From an uncultured Barnesiella sp. (GTDB lineage Bacteria; Bacteroidota; Bacteroidia; Bacteroidales; Barnesiellaceae), in the NCBI GenBank assembly GCA_944320015.1, contig CALUFO010000011.1, positions 1-64,000 on the forward strand: a stretch of 64,000 nt of DNA. The letters run 5' to 3'. Under the pieces are notes generated by a model that made no database searches, was not told the origin of the DNA, and was given only the letters and a program-made list of their open reading frames with translations. The first letter of the stretch is position 1. Each line of letters starts with the position of its first letter. Positions 1 through 10,342 of this stretch are shown here, one piece after another. Position numbers and translations under genes: made by a program.

Positions 1-89
1 AAAAAGATTACCCGATTCGCAACAAACCGGGTAAGGGATACTATATCTTTACTGCTGGCTTAAATGAAAGAGCCGTGATTATATGCTAA
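1..89 (+). CDS. C-terminal fragment of an unidentified protein
   Basis: An open frame enters from the left edge (first full codon at base 3) and ends with TAA at 87-89. It gives 28 residues of ordinary protein-like composition, ending ERAVIIC. The other two forward frames also stop early (34 and 63) and look less protein-like. It converges on the phosphatase-like gene with only 5 bases between the stops. Too little is visible to name a family. Confidence 0.45.
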   Translation, partial: KDYPIRNKPGKGYYIFTAGLNERAVIIC

Positions 90-94
90 TGCAA

Positions 95-1147
95 TCAGTG
101 CAAGAGAATTTGTTTCAGTTGTCGTTTCTTTTCGGGGGTGAGACCTAATTCTTCTTCCAAATAGTTATTGATCGACCCGTATTGCTGGCAGATGTATTCT
201 CGGGCATAGGAGAGGAAGCGGCTATCGGCCGACTGAATGAGCGAGAGCGCCTCTTGGGTCTCGTCGCAGCAGTCTTGGGGGTCGAACGTCGTCCTTCTTT
301 TATCGAAATAGCGGTTGGAGAGCAAGTAGTCGTTCATGATGGTCTCTTCGGGAATATCCAGAGCGCTGAGAAGCAAGGACACGGCAAATCCCGTATAGTC
401 TTTCCCGTTTACACAACTGAGCACAATGGGGTAATTGTCTTCTACCAAAAGTTGGTTGAACATCGAGCGGAAAGCCCTTTTCGAGCCCGATACCATAGCG
501 ACATACAAGTCTTGCATGAATAGACTGGCGTCTCCGCGCCTCAATTCTTCTTTTTTAAGACGGGGATATAGGTTTTGCCGATAGTGCAAGCCTCCCGGCA
601 GGTTGATCACATTGTCGAGTCCCAACTCGGGGCTGGGCTTGATTACGTCCTCGCTGTCCCGGAAATCGACCAATGTTTTTATCCCTATCCCTTTAATGCG
701 ATTGATGCTACTGGCGGTCAGCGTGTTAAATTCGCCCGAGCGGAATATTTTCCCCCATCGTATTTGCTTCCCTTTTTGGGAGGTGTATCCGCCTAAATCC
801 CGAAAGTTCTCGATATATTTCAACCGTTCGGCGCGGGCTCCTACGATATGGTCATACCGGTTGTTGAACCGGAGTAAAAAATAGTAGCGATGTGTAGGTT
901 CCGGATTGGGTATGACGATGTAGCCTGTCGATATGTCTGCGATTGTCGGGGCGCTGTTCTTCGTATCGAATCGCTCGGGGTCGACCGATTGATATATATG
1001 AACCTCTCCTTCGATTCTCGGTGTGGTCTCCCATTTCAACAGGTAATTGTCTTGTTGGTCGATCTCACACGCCACATCGATGTCGGGGTTGTGCGTAGTG
1101 CAAGCCCCTAATGCGAGGAGCAACGAACAGAGTTGTAGGTAGCGCAT
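95..1147 (-). CDS. Tyrosine-phosphatase-like lipoprotein with altered active site
   Basis: Predicted 350-residue lipoprotein: the N-terminus MRYLQLCSLLLALGAC is a signal peptide with a lipobox. The C-terminal two thirds resemble the bacterial tyrosine-protein phosphatase family (NFRDLGGY start, IFRSGEF, and a P-loop region followed by a helical tail). The P-loop should read HCxxGKDRTG but here reads SCVNGKDYTG: Cys245 is kept, while the preceding His is Ser244 and the phosphate-binding Arg is Tyr251. Enzyme activity is therefore doubtful and it may bind rather than hydrolyse phosphate. The ATG at 1147 is chosen because it starts the signal peptide and lies downstream of a TATCTTTG element at 1182-1175; the longer frame would start with TTG inside that element. 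Single gene. Confidence 0.75.
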   Translation of the reverse strand: MRYLQLCSLLLALGACTTHNPDIDVACEIDQQDNYLLKWETTPRIEGEVHIYQSVDPERFDTKNSAPTIADISTGYIVIPNPEPTHRYYFLLRFNNRYDHIVGARAERLKYIENFRDLGGYTSQKGKQIRWGKIFRSGEFNTLTASSINRIKGIGIKTLVDFRDSEDVIKPSPELGLDNVINLPGGLHYRQNLYPRLKKEELRRGDASLFMQDLYVAMVSGSKRAFRSMFNQLLVEDNYPIVLSCVNGKDYTGFAVSLLLSALDIPEETIMNDYLLSNRYFDKRRTTFDPQDCCDETQEALSLIQSADSRFLSYAREYICQQYGSINNYLEEELGLTPEKKRQLKQILLH

Positions 1148-1174
1148 ATCGTATGAGTGATGAAAAATTCGTAA

Positions 1175-1182
1175 CAAAGATA
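1175..1182 (-). promoter_or_regulatory. TAnnTTTG promoter element (TATCTTTG)
   Basis: Exact match to the Bacteroidetes -7 consensus, 28 bases upstream of the phosphatase-like gene start at 1147. It excludes the upstream TTG as start. No clear -33 box was found. Confidence 0.5.
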
Positions 1183-1231
1183 CGATTCTACGATAGTCGA
1201 CAGTTTTGGAGTTTGTTTTATTTTAGAATAT

Positions 1232-2176
1232 TTATAAGGAATTTGGACTATTCCCGGGAGCGTACCGTGCGGCAAAATCGGGCGAAATATAGTTGTCCAT
1301 GCTCATGCAAACGGACGAGGCGAAATCCATTCCGTACTGTATGATAGGCGCCCATTCTTCGGGGGTGAGTCTGTATAGCTTGTCGAGTGTAATGTCGTGT
1401 TTGAGCAATCCGAATAGAATCCCGGCGTTGAACGAATCGCCTGCTCCGATGGTGCTGACGGGCGTTACGGGGGTGGTGGCGAAGTGTTTGTTGCCTTGCG
1501 GGCAGAACAAATCGATGCCGTTGCTTCCCAATGTGCAGAGGAAATTGGAACAATAGAATTTGATGTGGTCGATATATATTTTCTGTGGGTCTGTGCAGTG
1601 GAACAGGTTGTTGAAGTCGTCTTTGGAGCCTTTTACCAAATCGGCGTATTCGAGGTTCTCGAGAACCGAGGGCATGAGTTTGACGGCTTCGTGGGCATGG
1701 GCGTCACGAAAATTGGGGTCGTAGTAGATAATGGCTTTGCGGTCTTTGGCGTATTCGATGAGTTCGCATAATTTTGACCGCAAGGCAGGGTTCAGCGCAA
1801 AGTAGGAACCGAAAACGATAATGTCGTCTTTGTCGATTCGAGGCCATACAAAGTTGAGCCTGTCCTCGGGAAACTGATTGTAAAATATGTATTTGGCTTC
1901 GTTGTTCTCGTCGAGAAAAGCCAGTGATATAGGTGTTTTTCCCTCGCAGAATATATCCAGATTTTCGGTTTGGACACCGTTTTTTCGCATAAAATCGAGG
2001 ATAATGTCGCCCACGGTGTCTTGCCCGATTTCGCTGATAAACGTGGCCGGGACGCCAAGACGACCCAGTGAGATGAGAGTGTTGAACGTCGATCCGCCAG
2101 GAACGGCATGGGAGGGCTGGTTGTTCCTGAAAATAATGTCGAGAATGGTTTCTCCTATTCCTATGATTTTACGCAT
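1232..2176 (-). CDS. PfkB-family carbohydrate kinase
   Basis: 314-residue cytoplasmic sugar kinase of the ribokinase/fructokinase (PfkB) family. Both family signatures are present: the GG-containing N-terminal motif (PGGSTFNTLISLGRLG, about 26-41) and the C-terminal anion-hole motif TIGAGDSF (about 242-249) with catalytic Asp247. The start MRKIIGIGET is the normal family N-terminus and lies 16 bases after the stop of the SIS-domain gene; the open frame reaches further upstream but overlaps that gene. Substrate is unknown. The pair suggests a ketose or ketose-phosphate step: isomerase plus kinase. Confidence 0.88.
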   Translation of the reverse strand: MRKIIGIGETILDIIFRNNQPSHAVPGGSTFNTLISLGRLGVPATFISEIGQDTVGDIILDFMRKNGVQTENLDIFCEGKTPISLAFLDENNEAKYIFYNQFPEDRLNFVWPRIDKDDIIVFGSYFALNPALRSKLCELIEYAKDRKAIIYYDPNFRDAHAHEAVKLMPSVLENLEYADLVKGSKDDFNNLFHCTDPQKIYIDHIKFYCSNFLCTLGSNGIDLFCPQGNKHFATTPVTPVSTIGAGDSFNAGILFGLLKHDITLDKLYRLTPEEWAPIIQYGMDFASSVCMSMDNYISPDFAARYAPGNSPNSL

Positions 2177-2192
2177 ATCGTTACGATTGGTT

Positions 2193-2813
2193 CTAATCTT
2201 TGTGATGCTGACTTTGTTCTCGGGAGCGGGTTCCCAAATAGCCTCCGTGATGGCGGAGGGCATATTGATGAGCGTCGAAGTGGGTCGCTTCCATCGCGCC
2301 TACGACCAAAATATCGCCGATAACAGTCATGAGCGTGGTCGAAGTGGTGGGCGTAAGCCCGAGGGGACACACCTCGCCGGGGGCGCCGGTAAAGAGGCAC
2401 ACATCGGCACGCTGTGCCAACTCGCTTTGGTTGTTGCCGGTAATGACGATAAATTTCAACTCGGGCATCAAATTCGAAGCCAGATGCAAGAGCTCGAGTA
2501 TTTCGCGAGTCTTTCCCGAGTTGGAGATAACCAGCATCAAGTCGTTTTTCTGCAATATGCCCAAGTCGCCGTGCTGCGCTTCGCTGGGGTGGAGAAATAC
2601 GGCCGGGGTGCCGGTCGAGCAGAATGTGGTGGCGATATTCATGGCTATTTGCCCCGCTTTGCCCATTCCGCTGGTCACGAGTTTCCCGCCTTTCTCATGG
2701 ACTTGTTCGACAATAAGTTTTACGGCTTTTTCGAATTGATCGGTCATGGGAATGTCCAAGATGGCCTGAGCCTCTTTGTGTAGGATTTCCTCTATTCTCT
2801 CGGTAAAGTTCAT
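2193..2813 (-). CDS. SIS-domain sugar-phosphate isomerase (KpsF/GutQ type, no CBS domains)
   Basis: 206 residues, one SIS domain of the arabinose-5-phosphate isomerase (KdsD/KpsF/GutQ) type. Visible family motifs: GMGKAG (49-54) with the conserved Lys, HPSEAQHGDLG (75-85), SNSG (97-100), a CPLG-TPT-STT segment and a C-terminal RHHGGYLG matching the HPGGxLG motif with its His. Typical KdsD proteins are about 320 residues and carry two CBS domains; these are absent here. Likely interconverts a ketose and aldose phosphate, perhaps for Kdo supply or a catabolic route with the kinase downstream. Start chosen at MNFTERIEEIL, 38 bases after a TACTTTTG promoter element. Confidence 0.82.
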   Translation of the reverse strand: MNFTERIEEILHKEAQAILDIPMTDQFEKAVKLIVEQVHEKGGKLVTSGMGKAGQIAMNIATTFCSTGTPAVFLHPSEAQHGDLGILQKNDLMLVISNSGKTREILELLHLASNLMPELKFIVITGNNQSELAQRADVCLFTGAPGEVCPLGLTPTTSTTLMTVIGDILVVGAMEATHFDAHQYALRHHGGYLGTRSREQSQHHKD

Positions 2814-2850
2814 ATCTGTTAAATTAGCCTTGGTCTGTATGAAATTCATG

Positions 2851-2858
2851 CAAAAGTA
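2851..2858 (-). promoter_or_regulatory. TAnnTTTG promoter element (TACTTTTG)
   Basis: Matches the Bacteroidetes -7 consensus on the minus strand, 38 bases upstream of the SIS gene, in the 85-base gap after the thioesterase gene. It implies that the isomerase/kinase pair has its own promoter. Confidence 0.5.
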
Positions 2859-2898
2859 ATAAAAACGCACAGAGAATGGTTGATGTGCCCGCTATTTT

Positions 2899-3342
2899 TC
2901 ATGGGTTTTTACGGAGTTCCTTTTCTTCAAAACGGCAAAGTGCGTTTTTCCAATCGTCGCTGATAGGCGCCGCGGTTCCTGCCGTAATATCGAATCCTAC
3001 CATGACCGTGCGGCATATGCCTTTTACCTGGCCGGTCTCGGTGTTGATGATTTGTTGCAGCAGTTTGAAACTGCGGTTGCCTATTTCGACCGTGGCGGTC
3101 TGTACGGCGATGGCTTCTCCCGAATAGATGGGCGACAAGAAATCGGCGTTGACGTTGGCGACGACGACATCGGCTTTCTTCCAATCAATATTTTGGGCTT
3201 TCACCGCCTCGAAGTAGCGGGCTTTCCCCAAGTCGTAAAAAGAGAAATAGACCGAGTTGTTGACATGCCCCAGCAAATCTATGTCGTTGAACCTCAGTTG
3301 CAAGGGGAGGGAATGGTGAAAGATCGGTAATGTCGATTCCAT
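2899..3342 (-). CDS. Acyl-CoA thioesterase, 4HBT/YbgC family
   Basis: 147-residue hot-dog-fold protein. The N-terminal motif LRFNDIDLLGHVNNSVYFSF matches the 4-hydroxybenzoyl-CoA thioesterase signature with the catalytic Asp (DLLGHVNN). Likely hydrolyses an acyl-CoA or acyl-ACP thioester in the cytoplasm; substrate unknown. Third gene of recF-DUF721-thioesterase, 11 bases after the DUF721 stop. The start at 3342 gives the normal family length; the longer open frame upstream overlaps the DUF721 gene. Confidence 0.85.
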   Translation of the reverse strand: MESTLPIFHHSLPLQLRFNDIDLLGHVNNSVYFSFYDLGKARYFEAVKAQNIDWKKADVVVANVNADFLSPIYSGEAIAVQTATVEIGNRSFKLLQQIINTETGQVKGICRTVMVGFDITAGTAAPISDDWKNALCRFEEKELRKNP

Positions 3343-3353
3343 AAAGTGTGGTA

Positions 3354-3644
3354 TTATCTGAAAATAATGTTGTCTATGACGGGGTGCCCCATCTCGGTGT
3401 TGAGGCGGTTGAGCAATTCGCTGCGCAACATCAGCAACTCGTTGCGAAGGACGGCCGATGACAATCGCACATAGAGTGTTCGGTTGTGGACGTACATCGA
3501 TTGCGTGTAGGCATTGACGGTTTCTCCCGCGATTTTTGGCCACAGGCGCATGATTTGTGTTTCGTCGAGTTTTTGCCCGATGTTTTTTTCGGATATGAAT
3601 TGGGCGATAATCTCTCCGATGGGCAGCGCATCTTGTTTTTTCAT
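3354..3644 (-). CDS. DUF721 (DciA-like) protein
   Basis: 96 residues, the short Bacteroidetes form of DUF721. Features: LDETQIMRLWPKIAGETVNAYTQ, then VHNRTLYVRLSSAVLRNELLMLR, the nucleic-acid-binding-like core of this family, whose better studied members (DciA) help load the replicative helicase. The ATG at 3644 overlaps the recF stop (ATGA), so the two are translationally coupled. A role near replication or repair is inferred from family and from the recF link. Confidence 0.82.
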   Translation of the reverse strand: MKKQDALPIGEIIAQFISEKNIGQKLDETQIMRLWPKIAGETVNAYTQSMYVHNRTLYVRLSSAVLRNELLMLRSELLNRLNTEMGHPVIDNIIFR

Positions 3645-4747
3645 GGCAGTGATTCCTCCAAAAGTGTAAATTCGCCTCGGTTTACGGCAAAGATGTGGTA
3701 TTGCGAGCCGATGAATTGAATTATCTCGTCGAGGTATTTTCGATTGGTGTCGGTGATGAATATCTGTCCGAAGTGATCGGACGAGACCAATTTGATGATT
3801 TGTTTCACCCGCTCGGTATCGAGCTTGTCGAAAATATCGTCGAGCAACAGGATGGGAGCCGTTTCGCCTTGTCCTTGCAAGAAATCGTATTGAGCCAGTT
3901 TCAAGGCAATCAGGTAGGTCTTGCACTGCCCTTGCGAACCGATGCGTTTCATGGGGTAGTCGCCCAGCATCATTTCCATGTCGTCTCGGTGTATCCCCCG
4001 CGAGGTGTATCCCAGAATGAGGTCTCTTTGCCGGGTCGATTTCAATTGAGGCAACAAAGGGCTTTCGGCGAGGTGTGAGGTGTAGATGAGATCGGCCGAT
4101 TCGTTTTGTGATGAAATTTCGCTGTAAAACCGGCGGAACACAGGAATGAACGATTCCAAGAAATGGGATCGGCTGTTGTAGATCTCGGCGGCGGTCGAGT
4201 CCATTTGTTGTTCCCATATTTCATACAACATCTCGTCGGTACACTCTTGTCGTAACAAGGCGTTGCGCTGTTCCAAGGCTTTGTTGTATCGGATAAGCGT
4301 ATTCAAATATTGTTTATCGAATTGGCTGATTACCAAATCGATAAATTTCCTTCGTTCTTCGCTGCCTCCCAAAATCAACTCATGGTCCGAGGGGGCTGCC
4401 ATGACCAACGGCGCAAACCCGATATGGTCGGATAGCCGGCTGTATTCTTTCTTATTCCGCTTGAACGTTTTTTTCTGCCGCCGTTTAATGCCGCAATAGA
4501 GTTCCTCCTCGTTGTTGTTACGCTCGTAGTATCCTTGAATGACAAAAAAATCTTCGCCGTGGTGTATGTTTTGCGAGTCGGGGTTGCGGGTATAGCTTTT
4601 GCAAAACGAGAGGTAATAAATCGCATCGAGCAGATTGCTTTTCCCCATGCCGTTATTCCCTAAGAAACAGTTGATGTTGGGCGAGAAATTCAAATCTGCC
4701 TGAACGATATTTTTGAAATTGACGATAGATAGCCGGGAGAGAATCAT
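3641..4747 (-). CDS. recF: DNA replication and repair protein RecF
   Basis: 368 residues. SMC-like ATPase that helps load RecA at single-strand gaps. Walker A GNNGMGKS at residues 30-37, a central GGSEERRKFIDL segment typical of RecF, and near the C-terminus signature/Walker B regions (GSQGQCKTYLIALKLAQ, then LLLDDIFDKLD). The start MILSRLSIVNFKN is the normal RecF beginning; the upstream ATG at 4777 lies inside a TATGTTTG promoter element and is unlikely to be transcribed. First gene of an operon with the DUF721 and thioesterase genes. Confidence 0.95.
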   Translation of the reverse strand: MILSRLSIVNFKNIVQADLNFSPNINCFLGNNGMGKSNLLDAIYYLSFCKSYTRNPDSQNIHHGEDFFVIQGYYERNNNEEELYCGIKRRQKKTFKRNKKEYSRLSDHIGFAPLVMAAPSDHELILGGSEERRKFIDLVISQFDKQYLNTLIRYNKALEQRNALLRQECTDEMLYEIWEQQMDSTAAEIYNSRSHFLESFIPVFRRFYSEISSQNESADLIYTSHLAESPLLPQLKSTRQRDLILGYTSRGIHRDDMEMMLGDYPMKRIGSQGQCKTYLIALKLAQYDFLQGQGETAPILLLDDIFDKLDTERVKQIIKLVSSDHFGQIFITDTNRKYLDEIIQFIGSQYHIFAVNRGEFTLLEESLP

Positions 4748-4770
4748 GTCGGGTTGTCGTTTTGTCTCTA

Positions 4771-4778
4771 CAAACATA
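4771..4778 (-). promoter_or_regulatory. TAnnTTTG promoter element for recF (TATGTTTG)
   Basis: Minus-strand match to the -7 consensus, 24 bases before the recF start at 4747. It supports the shorter start. Confidence 0.5.
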
Positions 4779-4927
4779 CGGAATCTTTTTCTTTTTTACG
4801 AATAAAGTTTGTCCGAAATGGAACGAAAGGTTCCGGTGAGGGTGCAAAATAGCTTGCTGTTGCGCTTTATTGGGGGCTCTTAGGCAAAAAAATAGAGGCG
4901 AAATTTTATTTATAAAAAGAAATAAAC

Positions 4928-4935
4928 TACTTTTG
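4928..4935 (+). promoter_or_regulatory. TAnnTTTG promoter element (TACTTTTG)
   Basis: Plus-strand match to the Bacteroidetes -7 consensus, 62 bases before the TPR gene. The recF-TPR divergent gap (4748-4997) holds both promoters and nothing else recognised. Confidence 0.5.
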
Positions 4936-4997
4936 TCACTCAATTCCGTATATAGGGATTGTGTATGAGGATAAAATAATTAAAAGACAAGAAAAAT

Positions 4998-5669
4998 ATG
5001 GCAGAAAAAGAAAAAGACGAGCTTGAGAAAATGAACGAAGCTCTCTCGATGTCGGAACAATTTGTTGAAAAGTATCAGAAGCCCCTTTTGCTCGGATTGC
5101 TGGTTGTTTTAGTGGTGATCGGGGGCATATTGGGTGTGCGCCATTTCTATCTGTTGCCTCGTGAGGACAAGGCTCAAGCAGCTATGTATCAAGCTGTGAT
5201 GGCTTTTGAGAACGACTCTATCGATTTGGCGATCAACGGAAATGAAAAATTCGATGGCTTGTTGACGATTGTCGATCAATACGGCTCGACTGCCGCCGGT
5301 AATTTGGCAAATGCCTATTTGGGTTTGGCCTATTATGAAAAAGGCGAGTTTGAGACGGCTCAGAAATATTTCTCTGAATTTAGCGCCGATGAAACGGTAT
5401 TGGCTCCGGCCGTAGTGGCTGCCATCGGCAATTGTTTGGTCGACATGGAGAAATATGACGAGAGTGTGAAATATTTCGAGAAAGCCGCCAAGGCTTCGGA
5501 TAATGCGGTTTTCAGTCCTATTTATCTGAAAAAAGCTGCCGCTGCTTATGAGAAAATTGGCAATAACGAGGCTGCGTTGAAACTCTATCGGGAGATTCAA
5601 GATAAATATCCGACCTCTAACGACGCCCGTGGTATCGAACGTTATATCGAGCGGGCTCAAAGCAAGTAA
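4998..5669 (+). CDS. Membrane-anchored tetratricopeptide protein, YfgM-like
   Basis: 223 residues. A charged N-terminal segment (MAEKEKDELEKMNEAL) is followed by one membrane helix at about 29-50 (LLLGLLVVLVVIGGILG), then a periplasmic part made of TPR-like helices (for example ANAYLGLAYYEKGEFETAQKYF and PIYLKKAAAAYEKIGNNEAAL). Topology and length resemble YfgM-type tetratricopeptide proteins, which act as periplasmic scaffolds or chaperones next to the Sec translocon; the precise role here is unknown. Followed by ribH on the same strand, with a hairpin between them. Confidence 0.8.
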   Translation: MAEKEKDELEKMNEALSMSEQFVEKYQKPLLLGLLVVLVVIGGILGVRHFYLLPREDKAQAAMYQAVMAFENDSIDLAINGNEKFDGLLTIVDQYGSTAAGNLANAYLGLAYYEKGEFETAQKYFSEFSADETVLAPAVVAAIGNCLVDMEKYDESVKYFEKAAKASDNAVFSPIYLKKAAAAYEKIGNNEAALKLYREIQDKYPTSNDARGIERYIERAQSK

Positions 5670-5697
5670 AGAGAATAAAGAAACAAAACCCCAAGAT

Positions 5698-5727
5698 AAG
5701 GTCGTCTCCCGTAGGAAAGACGGCCTT
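5698..5727 (+). terminator. Hairpin between the TPR gene and ribH (terminator or attenuator)
   Basis: Left arm AAGGTCGTCT, 10-base loop, right arm AGACGGCCTT (10 pairs, one G-T), followed by ATTTTG. It lies 28 bases after the TPR stop and ends only 26 bases before the ribH start, so it may partly end transcription or attenuate ribH. Confidence 0.55.
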
Positions 5728-5753
5728 ATTTTGAAAATGGAGGGAACATAATA

Positions 5754-6245
5754 ATGGCAACTGCTTATCATAATTTATCATCTTACGACGCCGACAGCAT
5801 GCCTGATGCCTCGGGTATGAAAGTGGCTATCGCTGCGGCCGAATGGAATGCCGAGATTACCGACGCTTTGTTGCAAGGGGCTGTCGATACCTTGATGCGT
5901 AATGGCGTGAAGGAGGAGAATATCTATGTGGCCCGTGTCCCGGGAACTGTCGAATTGACTTTTGCCTCGCAACAGATGGCCGAGTTTTACCAGCCCGATG
6001 CCGTTATCGCTATCGGCTGCGTGGTGCGGGGCGATACTCCCCATTTCGATTATGTGTGCCAAAGTGTTACACAGGGCATTACACATCTCAACACCCTATT
6101 TGGTATCCCTTTTATATTCGGCGTGCTTACGACCGATACGATGGAGCAGGCTCGTGATCGTGCCGGCGGCCGGTTGGGGAACAAGGGCGACGAGGCTGCT
6201 GTCACAGCGATAAAAATGCACGATTTCGTTTGTAAATTAAAATAA
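5754..6245 (+). CDS. ribH: 6,7-dimethyl-8-ribityllumazine synthase
   Basis: 163 residues. Catalyses the penultimate step of riboflavin synthesis, condensing the ribitylaminouracil with dihydroxybutanone phosphate; assembles into cytoplasmic icosahedral or pentameric particles. Family features: [44 protein letters not shown] (phosphate-binding and active site), [16 protein letters not shown] and GNKGDEAA. No other rib gene lies in the window. The start is preceded by GGAGGGAAC about 11 bases upstream. Confidence 0.95.
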   Translation: MATAYHNLSSYDADSMPDASGMKVAIAAAEWNAEITDALLQGAVDTLMRNGVKEENIYVARVPGTVELTFASQQMAEFYQPDAVIAIGCVVRGDTPHFDYVCQSVTQGITHLNTLFGIPFIFGVLTTDTMEQARDRAGGRLGNKGDEAAVTAIKMHDFVCKLK

Positions 6246-6251
6246 GAGTGC

Positions 6252-6259
6252 TATCTTTG
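6252..6259 (+). promoter_or_regulatory. TAnnTTTG promoter element of the tRNA pair (TATCTTTG)
   Basis: Matches the -7 consensus and ends 12 bases before the first base of tRNA-Tyr. Confidence 0.55.
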
Positions 6260-6271
6260 CACTCGCTTTAC

Positions 6272-6354
6272 GGGCAAATTCCAGAGTGGCCAAATGGGGC
6301 AGACTGTAAATCTGCTGGCTTACGCCTTCGGTGGTTCGAATCCATCTTTGCCCA
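6272..6354 (+). tRNA. tRNA-Tyr (GTA)
   Basis: 83 bases. The acceptor arm GGGCAAA (6272-6278) pairs with TTTGCCC (6347-6353), discriminator A. Anticodon loop CTGTAAA with GTA at 6306-6308. The long variable arm is as expected for bacterial tRNA-Tyr, and GGTTCGAATCC forms the T arm. The CCA end is not encoded (CGA follows). Confidence 0.95.
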
Positions 6355-6363
6355 CGAAAGCCT

Positions 6364-6439
6364 GCGGAAGTAGCTCAGTTGATAGAGCATCAGCCTTCCA
6401 AGCTGAGGGTCGCGAGTTTGAGCCTCGTCTTCCGCTCCA
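6364..6439 (+). tRNA. tRNA-Gly (TCC)
   Basis: Acceptor GCGGAAG (6364-6370) pairs with CTTCCGC (6429-6435), discriminator T and an encoded CCA (6437-6439). Anticodon loop CTTCCAA with TCC at 6397-6399. D arm AGCTCAGTTGATAGAGC and T arm GAGTTTGAGCCTC are normal. It lies 9 bases after tRNA-Tyr, so the two are one transcript. Confidence 0.95.
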
Positions 6440-6443
6440 AGTA

Positions 6444-6480
6444 AAAAACTCCCGGTAGAAATTCTCTGCCGGGAGTTTTT
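6444..6480 (+). terminator. Intrinsic terminator of the tRNA operon
   Basis: Stem ACTCCCGGTAGA / TCTGCCGGGAGT (12 pairs, one G-T) with a 5-base loop, flanked by an A run on the left and a T run on the right. It ends the tRNA transcript and could also work for the lipoprotein gene coming from the other strand. Confidence 0.85.
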
Positions 6481-6536
6481 GTTTTTTCGCAATACCTGTA
6501 TTATATATGCTTTGTTGTGCGGTAGCCTGTTGTGGA

Positions 6537-7031
6537 TTACAATAGTTTTTCTCTTCTTTTGATTTCGTCTTTCAGTTTTTTCAGCCACTTGTCGTAGGTC
6601 GATTCTGTCAGCAGCATAGTGTGGGAATCGTGTTTTTGGGTATGGCCGTTTTGGCGAGTGACCATCAGCGCGTTCCGGTAAAGCGACAGTTTCACTTCGG
6701 TGCGCTTTTCGGAGAGAGGCAGGACAAGGAAGACCGCTTCGGTCGATTCTCGTTCGGTCGCTTCGCCAAAGGCTTTTAAATTCCATTCTACATCGTTTCT
6801 CTCGACGTGTTGTATCCCTCGTATGATACCACTCTCCTTGTCGGCTTGTATGATCGTGTATCGTTCGGCTTGCAACAACGATAGGGTGGAGTAGAACACC
6901 ATGTCGTAGGAGTTGTCGAACAGCTCCGAGGTCATGCGGGTAATGTCGTCTGATGTGAGTTCTTTCAACAAGGAGCAAGAGGAGAGGAACAAGCAGGCGA
7001 GGAGGCCGAGGTATTTGTACAATGAGTGCAT
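6537..7031 (-). CDS. Small lipoprotein of unknown function
   Basis: 164 residues, beginning MHSLYKYLGLLACLFLSSC, a lipoprotein signal peptide with lipobox LSSC. The mature part has a mixed alpha/beta look (ERYTIIQADKESGIIRG, then two beta-rich stretches ending VKLSLYRNALMV) and a lysine-rich C-terminal helix (YDKWLKKLKDEIKRREKLL). No family recognised. The longer frame would start with TTG at 7037. It follows the beta-galactosidase gene after a strong hairpin, so it may be a separate transcript or a processed one. Confidence 0.65.
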   Translation of the reverse strand: MHSLYKYLGLLACLFLSSCSLLKELTSDDITRMTSELFDNSYDMVFYSTLSLLQAERYTIIQADKESGIIRGIQHVERNDVEWNLKAFGEATERESTEAVFLVLPLSEKRTEVKLSLYRNALMVTRQNGHTQKHDSHTMLLTESTYDKWLKKLKDEIKRREKLL

Positions 7032-7049
7032 GGACAATGATTTATAGGG

Positions 7050-7083
7050 GTATATCTCTCGGGGTTTTCCCCGAGAGATATAC
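7050..7083 (-). terminator. Perfect 15-bp hairpin downstream of the beta-galactosidase gene
   Basis: Arms GTATATCTCTCGGGG / CCCCGAGAGATATAC with a 4-base loop, starting 7 bases after the beta-galactosidase stop. No T run follows on the minus strand, so it may stabilise or process the mRNA rather than terminate simply. Confidence 0.6.
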
Positions 7084-7090
7084 AGTTGTA

Positions 7091-10342
<3,252 letters not shown>

